The notes under the pieces: model-generated
What the model saw: only the letters and a program-made list of their open reading frames with translations
What the model was told of the DNA's origin: nothing
The model's database searches: none
DNA from: Tepidisphaeraceae bacterium
GTDB taxonomy: Bacteria > Planctomycetota > Phycisphaerae > Tepidisphaerales > Tepidisphaeraceae
Direction: 5' to 3'
NCBI GenBank assembly: GCA_035998445.1
Contig: DASYHQ010000018.1
Coordinates: 186,001 to 250,000, forward strand
Length of the DNA stretch: 64,000 nt
Made by a program: the position numbers and the translations under genes
Shown: in pieces, positions 43,487-52,428 of the stretch
Layout: each line of letters begins with the position of its first letter
Numbering within the stretch: the first letter of the stretch is position 1

Positions 43487-44756
43487 CGCCTTCACCCTTG
43501 TCGAGCTGCTGATCTCGGTCGCGATCGCGCTGATTCTGATCGTCGGCATTGCGACCGTGTTCAACCTGACCGGCCAGACGATCGGGGCCGGCATGGCGCT
43601 ATCCGCCGTCACGCGCGACCAGCGAGCCGCGCAGACGGTTTTCAGCTCGGACTTTGAAGGGCTCGCCAGCACCAATCCCGGCCTCGTCATCTGGAGCGGC
43701 ACGACGGCTGGGTATCTCGACGCAGCGGCGCGAGATCAGGATCCGACGCGAGATGCAGCCATGACAGGCCGGACGCTCTACCGCACGGATCGCCTGGGCA
43801 TGTTCGTCACCGGCGAATTCCGCCGGCAGAGCGGCAACGATAACTACCTGACGGCTGACGTGACGGCCGAACAAGCGTATGTGTGGTACGGCCACCTGAT
43901 GCTTCCGGACAACAGCGGTGCGTTCGTCTACAACAACGATCCGAACGACTGGATCACGATCGGCTCGATCAACCCGAACGCTGGCTCCACGTTCGCGACC
44001 AACCCAAACAATTACTTCGCGCGACAGTGGACGCTAGGTCGCGTTGCGCTGTTGATGAAGTCGAAGAATGCGAGCACCGGCGAGATTTTGGACAAGGCGA
44101 ACACCCCTCAATACTTCATCGACGACGACAACAGCGGCAACGATATGCGACCGTTCATGTACAACTCCCCCGACAACAACACCGCTGCAGCGGCGGCGGC
44201 TCGGGCGCGTGTCCAGCAGTCGCGATATGACCTGGTGGGGTTGAACGGCGATCCGTTCGTCCGCGTGGCGTCTAAGCTGGTGGGCACATGGTGGGATGAA
44301 CTCAACTACCCGTTCCAAGCCGATCCGTACCCGTCCCGCCCGCTAACGTCTGCTGGCGCAGCGAAGACGGCCCCGCTATTTCTCCCTGGGGTGACTGAGT
44401 TCCGGGTTGAGTTCGCGGGCGATTATGCGGCACCGGTCGGGATCGACAGGGTAGACGTGGATCCGGACGGCGGAGGCGGGCTGCCTGCCGTTTCGCAGAT
44501 TCGTTGGTACGGGCTAGCTCGCGACGTTAACGAGGACGGCGACCTTCTCGATCCCGAAGACGTAACGTGGCCGTACGGTACAGGCACCACCAGTGCCGCG
44601 CAGAACGTCGTCGGCGGCACGCCCACCGTCTTCGCATGGGGGCCGACAACGACGACTCCCTGGCCGTCGCTGATCCGCATCACCTACACGATGCAGGACG
44701 CGCAGGGGCGGCTGAACAACCCGCAGCCGGTCGAGATGATCTTCAAGGTTCAGTAG
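43476..44756 (+). CDS. Pseudopilin-like protein (GspJ/PulJ type leader) in the prophage
   Basis: A 426-aa protein with a type III (prepilin) leader: [20 protein letters not shown], cleavage before Phe, Glu+5, then a hydrophobic helix. The large globular part is Asp/Asn-rich (DDDNSGNDMRPFMYN, GIDRVDVDPDGGGG, possible calcium-type Asp loops) as in minor pseudopilins of the J class. It is coupled to the membrane protein before it and its last 14 bases overlap the convergent zinc-ribbon gene. It occupies the cargo slot between integrase and tail genes. Host secretion or pilus machinery would be needed to process it. Confidence 0.8.
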   Translation: MKRSAFTLVELLISVAIALILIVGIATVFNLTGQTIGAGMALSAVTRDQRAAQTVFSSDFEGLASTNPGLVIWSGTTAGYLDAAARDQDPTRDAAMTGRTLYRTDRLGMFVTGEFRRQSGNDNYLTADVTAEQAYVWYGHLMLPDNSGAFVYNNDPNDWITIGSINPNAGSTFATNPNNYFARQWTLGRVALLMKSKNASTGEILDKANTPQYFIDDDNSGNDMRPFMYNSPDNNTAAAAAARARVQQSRYDLVGLNGDPFVRVASKLVGTWWDELNYPFQADPYPSRPLTSAGAAKTAPLFLPGVTEFRVEFAGDYAAPVGIDRVDVDPDGGGGLPAVSQIRWYGLARDVNEDGDLLDPEDVTWPYGTGTTSAAQNVVGGTPTVFAWGPTTTTPWPSLIRITYTMQDAQGRLNNPQPVEMIFKVQ

Positions 44757-45033
44757 ACGGCCATCGCGGAATCGGCAGCGGGCATTGCTCCGATGCCAGC
44801 CTCGTCTTGGCGGCTAGGAAGCAGTTGCAGATGGTGCAGCGGCTCAAGTTGGTCAGTCCCTTCGTGGCGGCGTGCTTCGGATCGTGGTTTCGAGTGGCGA
44901 ACTCGCACGCCCGGCACTGGTCGCGCCTGGCCTGCACCACATCGTCGCGAGCCTGATCGACGGCGACGCCCACAGCTTGCAGTCCGGCCTTGGCCAATCC
45001 GACGACGCCCTTCGTGCAATCGGAGCAGTTCAT
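44743..45033 (-). CDS. Cysteine-rich zinc-ribbon phage protein
   Basis: A 96-aa protein. Cys pairs occur as CSDC near the start, CRAC in the middle, then CTICNCF and QCP, fitting one or two zinc knuckles. The end (TKGLTNLSRCTICNCFLAAK..QCPLP..RW) resembles small phage tail-region proteins with a CxxCxC..K..CPxxxW pattern. The ATG at 45033 overlaps the stop of the preceding tail gene (ATGA) and has GGAGG upstream. It is the last gene of the late operon. Confidence 0.65.
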   Translation of the reverse strand: MNCSDCTKGVVGLAKAGLQAVGVAVDQARDDVVQARRDQCRACEFATRNHDPKHAATKGLTNLSRCTICNCFLAAKTRLASEQCPLPIPRWPSTEP

Positions 45034-45929
45034 ATCCCCACCTCCACGTAAGGCGTCACCGTGGCGGTGCCGCCGGTGGCGATCGTGGTCACGGCTTCGA
45101 ACGGGTCGCCGGTCGGGCACACGTTACTGTTGACGCCCGAGTATGAACCAAGGCAGTCGAAGGACGCCGTTGCAATCATTGCATCAAAAAGTGACAGGCG
45201 CGAGTACCCGGGGACCGGAATGTTGTCGAGCCTCATCGCCAGGCTCCAGAAACCACTGGAAAGGTTGCGGTTCAGTATAACTGTGACAGGAACCTCAACC
45301 TCGGCATCGGTGCATCCTCCGGGGTCTGGCTGTCCGGCATAGACCGTCGTCTGGTGACCGCGCACCAGATCGGTATGGGGATTGGTCCAAGCGGAGGCAT
45401 TGAATCGCCGCAGGCAGAACCGGTTGTTGGGATTACCGCTCCACCTCGCGTAGAAGTAATCGCCGAATGACCCGTTGCGCTTAACGCATCCGCAGTTGTT
45501 CACAATTCCCGAGAACTCCACCTCGATAAAGTCTGGGGAGGAACCACAGCCCGTTACGGCGGTGGTCCTCAATGACACCGTGATGGTGCCGGTGGCGGGG
45601 GTCGTAAGCGTGTTGCTGACAGAGTACGTAACGGTGGTTGCGCTCGCGACCGTCCCTGATCCGTTGGTGAAGTTGTACCCGCTGGGGGTCGCACCGCTTA
45701 CGGTGAAATTCGGCGGGAATGAAGGGTTGAACAGGTGAGGTTCAGGAAACGTGATCGTGGCAACGGTGCCGGACCGCGTGATCGTCACGCCCGTCCATGA
45801 CTTCGGCAGGTTGTTGCACGGTCCGCCACAGCAGCAATCGTCGCCGTTACCATCCGACAGAATCACGTTGCCGCTGTCGTCTAGGATGACGTTACCGCTT
45901 GCGTCGAGTAGTCGGTCACCATTTGCCAT
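45030..45929 (-). CDS. Putative phage tail-tip/fiber protein
   Basis: A 299-aa protein. It opens with a repeated motif (LLDASGNVILDDSGNVILSDG) then a DDCCCGGPC cysteine cluster, then beta-rich Ig-like sequence (VTYSVSNTLTTPATGTITVSL). No signal peptide. Position after the tape measure points to the tail tip or receptor-binding part. The start 45929 was chosen because the longer frame overlaps the previous gene. Confidence 0.6.
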   Translation of the reverse strand: MANGDRLLDASGNVILDDSGNVILSDGNGDDCCCGGPCNNLPKSWTGVTITRSGTVATITFPEPHLFNPSFPPNFTVSGATPSGYNFTNGSGTVASATTVTYSVSNTLTTPATGTITVSLRTTAVTGCGSSPDFIEVEFSGIVNNCGCVKRNGSFGDYFYARWSGNPNNRFCLRRFNASAWTNPHTDLVRGHQTTVYAGQPDPGGCTDAEVEVPVTVILNRNLSSGFWSLAMRLDNIPVPGYSRLSLFDAMIATASFDCLGSYSGVNSNVCPTGDPFEAVTTIATGGTATVTPYVEVGI

Positions 45930-45930
45930 A

Positions 45931-46560
45931 TCAGCATCCTCCCGATCCAGGCGTCTCGCCCGCGTCCCAGAGAACCAGCGCCCCCGTCTGATTGTAGAAC
46001 GCCAGGCCGTAGCCCGTGCCGAACGCCATGGCGCCAAGTGGGCGAGGGCGGCCGACGGCGACAGCGGTTCCAATCTCAATGTCCCCGATCGTGCTGACCG
46101 TGTACGTCCAGGATGCCGCGGTTGTCTTTGAACCACCGGCACCACCCGTTTTCGTCACCTTCACCGGGAAGATCTGCCCGGTGCCGGCGAACAGATAGAC
46201 CGGGTCGCCGCTGGCGTTGTAGCCATGCGTGCGTGCACGATAACGCTGCGGCAAGTTGGTGGCGGCGCTATACAGCCCGCTGCTCTGGTTCTGCTCGCGC
46301 GCGTTCGTCGTGCCCGTCACGGCCGGATCCACGTCGGCCCAGGCGTTGGTGACGGGGTTGAAGTAGACCAGCTTCCAGCTGTACCAGCCGGCCAGCGTAC
46401 CCGTGCCCTCGGCGGTCAACTGAATCCAGAACTCATCTGACGGCACCGGCCTGCCTGGCGTCTGGCGGGTCGACCTGTAGTCGGGGTGGCGCTCGTAGTG
46501 TCGCGTGGCGGCGACGACGCGCGACGCCCCCGCTCGGTCAAGCCTCAGCTCTTCGGCCAT
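45931..46560 (-). CDS. Phage tail-region protein, unknown
   Basis: A 209-aa beta-rich protein. YERHPDYRSTRQTPGRPVPSD near the start, WYSWKLVYFNPVTNAW and a Gly/Ala-rich end (FGTGYGLAFYNQTGALVLWD). It is not recognised. It lies between two other tail-tip genes with 1-15 bp gaps, so it is cotranscribed and likely structural. Confidence 0.6.
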   Translation of the reverse strand: MAEELRLDRAGASRVVAATRHYERHPDYRSTRQTPGRPVPSDEFWIQLTAEGTGTLAGWYSWKLVYFNPVTNAWADVDPAVTGTTNAREQNQSSGLYSAATNLPQRYRARTHGYNASGDPVYLFAGTGQIFPVKVTKTGGAGGSKTTAASWTYTVSTIGDIEIGTAVAVGRPRPLGAMAFGTGYGLAFYNQTGALVLWDAGETPGSGGC

Positions 46561-46575
46561 CTGCGGATCCTCCTG

Positions 46576-47478
46576 TTATGCGAGCGGCAAGCTTGTGTGC
46601 GCTACCGAAGCGTAGGGCTTGAACGTCAGCTCTGCCGGCGTGTCCGAAATGTTGGTTTTCTTCGCGCCCGCTCCGTCCAACGGCCACGCGGTCTCGACCG
46701 GCGTCGGATCCTTGTCGCCCTTCACGATCGTCTTCAGCTTGCCGGTGGTGCCGTCCTTCTCATTGAAGCCGCGATCCTCGACGACGTGGTCCCAGCTTGA
46801 GCGGAACTGATAGAGGACCTTGGACTGTCGGTAGGTCACCGCCACGCCGTTCACCGTCTCGGTCTGCACGCCGCCGACGGTCCAGCTCTTCAGCTTGGCC
46901 TTGCCCGCGGGCACGGGCACGCCGTCGACCGTGATGCTGCCCGCGTTGACCGTGTCCTTCAGGTCCAGAGCCGCCACGACGCTGTACGACCCGGCACCGC
47001 TGGTCGGAATGTTCTTGGTGATCGTGGCGGTCAGACTGCCGGTCTCGCGTTCCAGGAACTGCTCGAATCGCTCCTTTGCACTGTTCACCACGGGCTTGGG
47101 CGTGCTGCTCTTGTCGATGAAATACGGCTCGGTTGAGTCGTCGAAATCCCACGTCACGTCGGCCGTCCGGTTGAGCGGGTTGGGCTCGACCGTCACGACG
47201 TTGATCTTGTCGCTGTACCCGACCTCGACCGTGAAGACCTTGCGCTTGCCGTCCTTCTCGGTCGACGCGCTGATGGAGGTGACCTTGCGCGTCGCGTCGT
47301 GCGGGTGGCCGGCCCCCCGGGCGGGGATCGACGCAGCGCCCACGGTAGCGGTCTCGGCCGCCACGGTCGTCGTCGGCGTGTCGGAGATCGCGACGAAAAC
47401 CCGCTTGGCGGTCTTCTCGTCGTTCGTCTGCTCGCTCTCCGACAGGTGGCCCTGCTCGCTGACCTGTATCCATGCCAT
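46576..47478 (-). CDS. Phage tail-region protein, unknown
   Basis: A 300-aa protein directly after the tape measure gene. Thr/Val-rich N-terminus, a central VTWDFDDSTEPYFIDKS segment and a beta-rich end with YQFRSSWDHVVEDRGFNEKDG. This place in siphovirus operons is usually held by the distal tail protein or hub. No sequence motif confirms this. RBS-like GGAG lies upstream of MAWIQVSEQGH. Confidence 0.6.
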   Translation of the reverse strand: MAWIQVSEQGHLSESEQTNDEKTAKRVFVAISDTPTTTVAAETATVGAASIPARGAGHPHDATRKVTSISASTEKDGKRKVFTVEVGYSDKINVVTVEPNPLNRTADVTWDFDDSTEPYFIDKSSTPKPVVNSAKERFEQFLERETGSLTATITKNIPTSGAGSYSVVAALDLKDTVNAGSITVDGVPVPAGKAKLKSWTVGGVQTETVNGVAVTYRQSKVLYQFRSSWDHVVEDRGFNEKDGTTGKLKTIVKGDKDPTPVETAWPLDGAGAKKTNISDTPAELTFKPYASVAHTSLPLA

Positions 47479-47492
47479 TGGGTTTCGGCTCC

Positions 47493-50258
47493 TTAAAACG
47501 TGATGAGCGACACCGTGTTCTTGTGCACCGCGTCGTCGATGCTCTTCAGGTGGGTAGTCTGCTTCGTCATCTCGACCAGCTGCTTCTGAATCAGCTCGCT
47601 GGCCGTCTCGCGCATCCCGCTACTGGTCGATACCGATAGCGGCGCCGGCTGCGACAGCCCCGCCAGCGTTCCAGACTGCGGGATCCGCGGACCGCCGCCG
47701 GCGATACTCGCCGCGTCCGGAACCATCGTCGACAGCACCGGGGTGATGAACCGCATCGCCTGGGCCTCTGCGCTGCCCGCCATGGTGAGGCTCGCTCGCT
47801 TCAGTTCGGGCGGCTGCAGTTTCGCGGCCGCAGCGGCCGTGGCCTTGTCGAAGACGGCCTGGGTGATCAGCCCCTGGTCGAGCATCGTCTGCAGGTTCGC
47901 CAGCTCGTCGTTGTACTTCTCCAGCGGCGACTTGACCGATTCGGTGATGCTCCGCGCGTCGGCGGCGAGCTTGTCGGTCATCGTCTTGCGCGACTCGTCG
48001 CGCACCGCGGCGAATTGCTCGGCCGTCAGCTTGCCGGTCGCCCAGAGTTGCTGCAGGGCCTCCATCTGGGCCGCGTACGTCTGGAGCGGGTTGCCGGCGT
48101 CGATGTCCTTCAACGACTGCAGCTGCGTCTTGAGGTTCAGCAGACCCGTCGCCTCCGCCAGGTCGCCCTGCTCGGCGCCCGCGGCCCGCAGCTCCGCCAG
48201 CTCCTTCTGGACGTCCGACAGCCCGAACGACGCGACGTCGGCCTTCAGCTTCTCCATCGCGTCGCGGACCTTCTGATTCGGCCCCTTCACCGCCTGCTCG
48301 ACGGCCATCGCGGTCTGCTGGGTCTTCGTGCCGACGTCTGCGGCCGCGGCGGCGGCCGTCGCGGCGCTGGTTCGGACGCCGTCGAAGAACTGGCCGACCT
48401 TCGATGCGCTGTCGGCCGTCATGAACTGGTTGAACGACGCGCCCGCGTCGTCCTTCATTCGCCTGGCGTCGGCGATAAGGCCATCGGCGAGATCTCCGGT
48501 GAACGTGGTCCACTGCACGCTGACGCCGGGCATGAGGTTGAGCAGGCTCACCAGGCCAGCCCCCACCAGGTCGACCGCCTTGACGACCCCGAACACGGCG
48601 AACGTCGCGCCGGCCTGCAGCATCTTGAAGCCCGCAACGAGCAGGTTGCTGTAGTCGATCGCGTAGGCGAAGCCCTTGGCGATCATTTCCGCGCCGCTGA
48701 GCACCAGGTTGCCCGCGTTCTGGCCGACGCTGCCGCTGGCGGCGAGCCCGCCGATGAACGACTCGAGGATCGGCATCGCGGCGTCCGCCAGCACGCTCAA
48801 CGAGCCGGTGACGCCGGCGATTGCCCCGCGCAGGTCCAGTTTCTCGGTGATCGTCTCGCCGATCTTTGTGAGGCTCATCGTCACCGTGTCCTGCAGGGTG
48901 CTGTAAAGCCCCGCCATGGTCAGGCTCTGCGCCCCCATCATGTTGTGGAACTTCCCGCCCTCGCCCGTCAGGCTGATCATCGCCTGCTGCAGCTGGGGAA
49001 AGCCGATCTTCCCCTGCTCGACCATCTTCCGGACCTCGCCGTCGGTAACGCCGAACTGCTTGGCAAATTCCTGAATGACGGGGATGCCGCGGCCGGTGAG
49101 CTGGTTGACGTCCTCCATGTACAGCCGGCCCTGCACGCGGGCCTTGCCGTAGATCTCCGACAGCTCGCCAAGCGGGATGTTCAGGCCGGCCGACACGTCG
49201 CCCAGCGCCCGCATCGTCGGGATGATCTGGTCTTGCGCCACGCCGAACGACAGCAGCGCCTTGGCGGCACCGACCAGCTCGGGCGTCTGGAACGGTGTGG
49301 CGGCGGCGAACGCATTGATCTCGCCCTGCAGCTGCCTCGCCTTGTCGGCCGAGCCCAGCATGGTCGTAAACGCGACGCGCGACGTCTCGGCTTCGGCCGC
49401 CAGCTTGATCGAGTAGGCGGCAAGCCCGCCGACGCCGGCGATCGCCGCACCGGCACCGACGGCCGCGACCCGGGCCATCCCACCACCGATCCGCCCCATC
49501 GTGCCCATGACCGACGAGGCGACGCCCTTGGCGTGGCTGGCCAGGCCGCTCAGGAGCGCACGGGCCTTCGTGACGGCGACGGCAACCCCGTAATGCGTTG
49601 CCCGCAGCGCTACGATGACGCCCTTGCCGGCCAGACGGCTCAGCGGCGCCAGCGCCTGCAACGCGCCGGCGGCGGGGAGTTTGGCGGCATTCACCGCTGC
49701 GATCACGATGCGCACGGCGCGGTACTGCTTCAGCGCGTCGATGCGAGCCCGAGCGGCGGCGACCTGGGCGCTCAGACGGTCGCCCGCCAGCCACACGCGG
49801 AACTGGATCGGCTCAGCCATGCGCATGAGCCGGGCCCGCTGCGTCCGCATGAACGCCTGCGCCTCAGCGGCCTTGCCGGCGACAATCGACGCAGCGACCT
49901 GCACGCGGCTTGCGGCGACGATCCCCTGCAGGATCGGACGTGCCCGCAGCCAGGCCTCCGCCAGCTTCTCGCGCCCGATCTCCATGCCGATCTGTACGTC
50001 GCGGTTTCGCGCGAACGTACGCATGGCGGACTGCGCGAACGCCATCGTGGTCTGCAGGGAGGCGATCGTGTCGGCGCCGGCCAGCTTCAGCTCACCAGCG
50101 CTCTTGCTCATCCTGGAGTAGGCGGCCGTGGAATTCGTCAGCCGGTTGAACGCGGCCGACGCGATCGACACCGACCCGGCCGCCGCGGCGAACGTCGCGG
50201 CCAGGCCGTTGGCGGTGCCGGTGATGCCCACCGACATGGTGCTGATGCGTTTAGCCAT
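47493..50258 (-). CDS. Tail tape measure protein
   Basis: A 921-aa protein that sets tail length and is ejected during infection. It has the N-terminal tape-measure domain pattern (SRVAFTTMLGSADKARQLQ, ATPFQTPELVGAAKALLSFGV, DVNQLTGRGIPVIQEFAKQ), long Ala-rich helices on both sides and hydrophobic Gly/Ala stretches (AAVGAGAAIAGVGGLAAY). It is the longest late gene, as usual. Its start overlaps the end of the frameshifted tail chaperone by 8 bases. Confidence 0.93.
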   Translation of the reverse strand: MAKRISTMSVGITGTANGLAATFAAAAGSVSIASAAFNRLTNSTAAYSRMSKSAGELKLAGADTIASLQTTMAFAQSAMRTFARNRDVQIGMEIGREKLAEAWLRARPILQGIVAASRVQVAASIVAGKAAEAQAFMRTQRARLMRMAEPIQFRVWLAGDRLSAQVAAARARIDALKQYRAVRIVIAAVNAAKLPAAGALQALAPLSRLAGKGVIVALRATHYGVAVAVTKARALLSGLASHAKGVASSVMGTMGRIGGGMARVAAVGAGAAIAGVGGLAAYSIKLAAEAETSRVAFTTMLGSADKARQLQGEINAFAAATPFQTPELVGAAKALLSFGVAQDQIIPTMRALGDVSAGLNIPLGELSEIYGKARVQGRLYMEDVNQLTGRGIPVIQEFAKQFGVTDGEVRKMVEQGKIGFPQLQQAMISLTGEGGKFHNMMGAQSLTMAGLYSTLQDTVTMSLTKIGETITEKLDLRGAIAGVTGSLSVLADAAMPILESFIGGLAASGSVGQNAGNLVLSGAEMIAKGFAYAIDYSNLLVAGFKMLQAGATFAVFGVVKAVDLVGAGLVSLLNLMPGVSVQWTTFTGDLADGLIADARRMKDDAGASFNQFMTADSASKVGQFFDGVRTSAATAAAAAADVGTKTQQTAMAVEQAVKGPNQKVRDAMEKLKADVASFGLSDVQKELAELRAAGAEQGDLAEATGLLNLKTQLQSLKDIDAGNPLQTYAAQMEALQQLWATGKLTAEQFAAVRDESRKTMTDKLAADARSITESVKSPLEKYNDELANLQTMLDQGLITQAVFDKATAAAAAKLQPPELKRASLTMAGSAEAQAMRFITPVLSTMVPDAASIAGGGPRIPQSGTLAGLSQPAPLSVSTSSGMRETASELIQKQLVEMTKQTTHLKSIDDAVHKNTVSLITF

Positions 50259-50637
50259 TGGGGAGCGCCTTCTGCTGTTGGGCGGCGTTGTTCATCCGCT
50301 GGGCGATGACCGCATAATGGGCCATCGCCTTTTCCTTGTACTTCTCCGGGCTCAGCGGTTCGGGCTCGATGAACTCGAACAGGAAATCGGACTCGCTGTG
50401 CCGGCGCTTCGAGTGCGGCATCAGGATCGTTCGGCAGAGGCGGGCCATGCGAAGGTCGGCCCGCTCGTCCCCCCACGGCGCGACCGCGAATGCCGTCATC
50501 CAGTCGTCGAAAGACGGAACGCTCATATCCTCGAGCATTTGGTCTGGGTGGACCCACCGCCCGTTGCCGAGCGTGCGGCAGAGGAAAAACGCGAACTGGC
50601 GCCGCCGGTCCTGCGCTAGCTCGCGGCGGGCTTTTTT
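50251..50637 (-). CDS. Tail assembly chaperone extension (GT-type, reached by -1 frameshift)
   Basis: This frame has no convincing start. It is entered from the upstream chaperone by slipping one base at 50631-50637, adding about 126 residues (ARRELAQDRRRQFAFFLC..., WVHPDQMLEDMSVPSFDDWM, ...EKYKEKAMAHYAVIAQRMNN). The fusion would be about 250 aa, like lambda gpGT. Located just before the tape measure gene, the universal site for this element. Bases upstream of 50637 in this frame are shadow. Confidence 0.8.
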   Translation of the reverse strand, partial: KKARRELAQDRRRQFAFFLCRTLGNGRWVHPDQMLEDMSVPSFDDWMTAFAVAPWGDERADLRMARLCRTILMPHSKRRHSESDFLFEFIEPEPLSPEKYKEKAMAHYAVIAQRMNNAAQQQKALPNG

Positions 50638-51002
50638 GACGGGTCCTCGGAATCCTCGGCCCCGGCTGCGGCCGGCACTTGAATGCCGCTGAACGGCGTC
50701 GCCTCGTCGACGATCTTGTTCAGAACGGCGATCGACAGCCCGGTGCGCATCTTCGCGGCGTCGTCGTCGGTGAAGATCTGCTTGTCGTCCTCGTCGAGCA
50801 TCACGCGGACGGCCACCCAAATGGCCACGTCGATGAACGGCGTCCCCTCCGGCGTGCCGGCGGTCTGGATCTTCTTCAGGTAATCGTCGACTTCGGCAGC
50901 GCTGAGCTGGCGGATCTTGACGTCGCCGCAGTCGTCGGGCAGGGTTACGGTCTTGCGCTTCAGGGCTGCGCGGGAAAAGAAGCGGGCTTTGGAATCGCTC
51001 AC
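50616..51002 (-). CDS. Tail assembly chaperone (gpG-like)
   Basis: A 128-aa protein (MSDSKARFFSRAALKRK...). The middle (VKIRQLSAAEVDDYLKKIQ, VRVMLDEDDKQIFTDDDAA) resembles gpG-type tail chaperones, which coat the tape measure during tail assembly. The end contains CCG-TCA-AAA-AAG, the slip site used to make the longer GT form. It lies between tail tube and tape measure genes. Confidence 0.82.
   Translation of the reverse strand: MSDSKARFFSRAALKRKTVTLPDDCGDVKIRQLSAAEVDDYLKKIQTAGTPEGTPFIDVAIWVAVRVMLDEDDKQIFTDDDAAKMRTGLSIAVLNKIVDEATPFSGIQVPAAAGAEDSEDPSKKPAAS
50631..50637 (-). other. Programmed -1 frameshift site A-AAA-AAG
   Basis: In the reading frame of the chaperone the heptamer falls as A AAA AAG, the canonical X-XXY-YYZ form and among the most slippery in bacteria. 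The stop of the short product comes 5 codons later. Confidence 0.85.
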
Positions 51003-51096
51003 GGTGGTGTCCTTGGTAAGGTTAAATGCGGAACGGAAAGCACGCCGCGGCGGAGTAACCGCTGCAGCGTGTGAGTTGGATCTGCGGCCGCTGCGG

Positions 51097-51522
51097 TTAG
51101 GTGCCCGGGATGTAGGTCGGCGCCGTCGTTAGCTTGATCGTCAGCGACCCCTCGTACACGCCGTCGACCGTCTCGCCCTCGCCGCCGATGTTCTTCAGGT
51201 AGCCCTCGAAGCGGTACTTCGCGCCGTCCTTGAATTCCTCCTCCCAGAAGTAGTTCTCGCCGTCGCCGAACATCGTGTACAGCGCGGTCCAGCCCGCCTT
51301 GTTGTAGATCGTGGCAAACTCCAGCTCGCCGGGCTCGATCAGGCCGCCGCCGCCCAAGTACTCCTTGGCGTTGTTGGGCGAATCATCGTTGGTGATCTCG
51401 ATCTCGCCGATCTCCGGCGACGGCATCGCCAGGTCCTTCGTCTGGGCGATCTTGGTGTACGTGCCGTCGACCGTGGTGCAGAACGACAGCTTCGAACCGA
51501 ACGCTTTGGTTGCGGTGCTCAT
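51097..51522 (-). CDS. Phage tail tube protein
   Basis: A 141-aa protein, beta-rich and acidic (FCTTVDGTYTKIAQTKDLAMP, EITNDDSPNNAKEYLGG, FWEEEFKDGAKYRFEGYLKN). Size and the PEIGEIEITNDDS/GELEFATIYN pattern fit the major tail tube families. Position between the tail terminator and the chaperone agrees. It forms the hexameric tube of the tail. Confidence 0.82.
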   Translation of the reverse strand: MSTATKAFGSKLSFCTTVDGTYTKIAQTKDLAMPSPEIGEIEITNDDSPNNAKEYLGGGGLIEPGELEFATIYNKAGWTALYTMFGDGENYFWEEEFKDGAKYRFEGYLKNIGGEGETVDGVYEGSLTIKLTTAPTYIPGT

Positions 51523-51553
51523 GGGGAACGCTCCTCAAATGGGGTGAAAGTGA

Positions 51554-51955
51554 CTATTCCTGATAGTGGACGTTGAAGTCGAGCAGCACGCCCTTGATGC
51601 CCTCTTCTTGGCCGGCCGACTTCGATTCGGGTGCGGTGTTCTCGTCGTCGAGAAATATCGCGTCGATGACCAGCCCGTTGACCGTGCCGTTGAAGCCGTC
51701 GAGCGCGATCCGCACGGCCGCGGCGATCGCCAGTGCAACCTCTAACCGGTCAGCCCAGCAGCCAACCTGTACGGTGGTGCGCGGCGCCCGCGTGGGCCCG
51801 TCGTTGGTCCAATCCCGGCGCGTCGAAAGTCGCTGGTAAACGACGTTCGGCCGTGCAAGTCCGCGCGAACCGGCAGGCATGACGCGGCCACCGGCAATCG
51901 ACGCAACGTCTGGGATCGCGCGTAACAGCGACACAAGGGCCTCTTCGATGGTCAT
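51554..51955 (-). CDS. DUF3168-type tail terminator/completion protein
   Basis: A 133-aa protein. The N-terminus MTIEEALVSLLRAIPDVASIAGGRVMP and PNVVYQRLSTRRDW, with a central TTVQVGCWADRLEVALAIAAAVR helix, match DUF3168 proteins, which cap the tail tube. Its ATG overlaps the stop of the gp10-like gene (ATGA). Confidence 0.85.
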   Translation of the reverse strand: MTIEEALVSLLRAIPDVASIAGGRVMPAGSRGLARPNVVYQRLSTRRDWTNDGPTRAPRTTVQVGCWADRLEVALAIAAAVRIALDGFNGTVNGLVIDAIFLDDENTAPESKSAGQEEGIKGVLLDFNVHYQE

Positions 51956-52428
51956 CGCTTCATCGCCTCTCGCTCGATTTCCTTGGCGGCCTTGTCGGCG
52001 TAGATCTGCTCGGCCTTGGCGCTGGACGCGTCGAACCCGCGCCGCAGCGGCGCGACGGCGGGTACCGACTGGCCGTCCTTCGTCTGATAGCCCAGCTCGA
52101 CCAGGTGGTCGATGTTGGACGGGACGTGCTGCGAACCCTTGCCGGATGCCGACCGGCCGGCCCGCGGTGCCGACGCGTTGGCGTCGATGCCGATGATCGC
52201 GGCGTATCCGCCCTTCGTCTGGATGACCTTCTTGGCGATGCTCTTCTTGCTGAGCCCCGTATCCTCCGGCCAGAGCTTGCGCACGGCCTTGACGACGGGC
52301 GTCGCCGACGCGTTGGTGGCCTTCTTCAGCACACGGCGCATGCGCTTCTTGTCGCCCAGGCGCTTCAGCTTGCGGATCAGGGCCTTGTCGCCCTTGATGA
52401 CCGCCCGGATCCGGGAATGCTTAGCCAT
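51952..52428 (-). CDS. HK97 gp10-like head-tail component
   Basis: A 158-aa very basic protein (MAKHSRIRAVIKGDKALIRKLKR; KKRMRRVLKKATNASATPVVKAVRKLWPEDTG). The ...TG-L-KKSI pattern and the later AGRSASGKGSQHVPSNIDHLVELG are characteristic of HK97 gp10 family tail completion proteins. The start at 52428 (MAKHS) fits the overlap with the head-closure gene. An upstream ATG at 52437 is possible. Confidence 0.85.
   Translation of the reverse strand: MAKHSRIRAVIKGDKALIRKLKRLGDKKRMRRVLKKATNASATPVVKAVRKLWPEDTGLSKKSIAKKVIQTKGGYAAIIGIDANASAPRAGRSASGKGSQHVPSNIDHLVELGYQTKDGQSVPAVAPLRRGFDASSAKAEQIYADKAAKEIEREAMKR

Noticed and set aside
48015-50309. Long plus-strand open frame opposite the tape measure gene
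   Set aside because: High-GC antisense shadow; His/Arg/Gly-rich composition without domains, while the minus strand encodes a clear tape measure protein.
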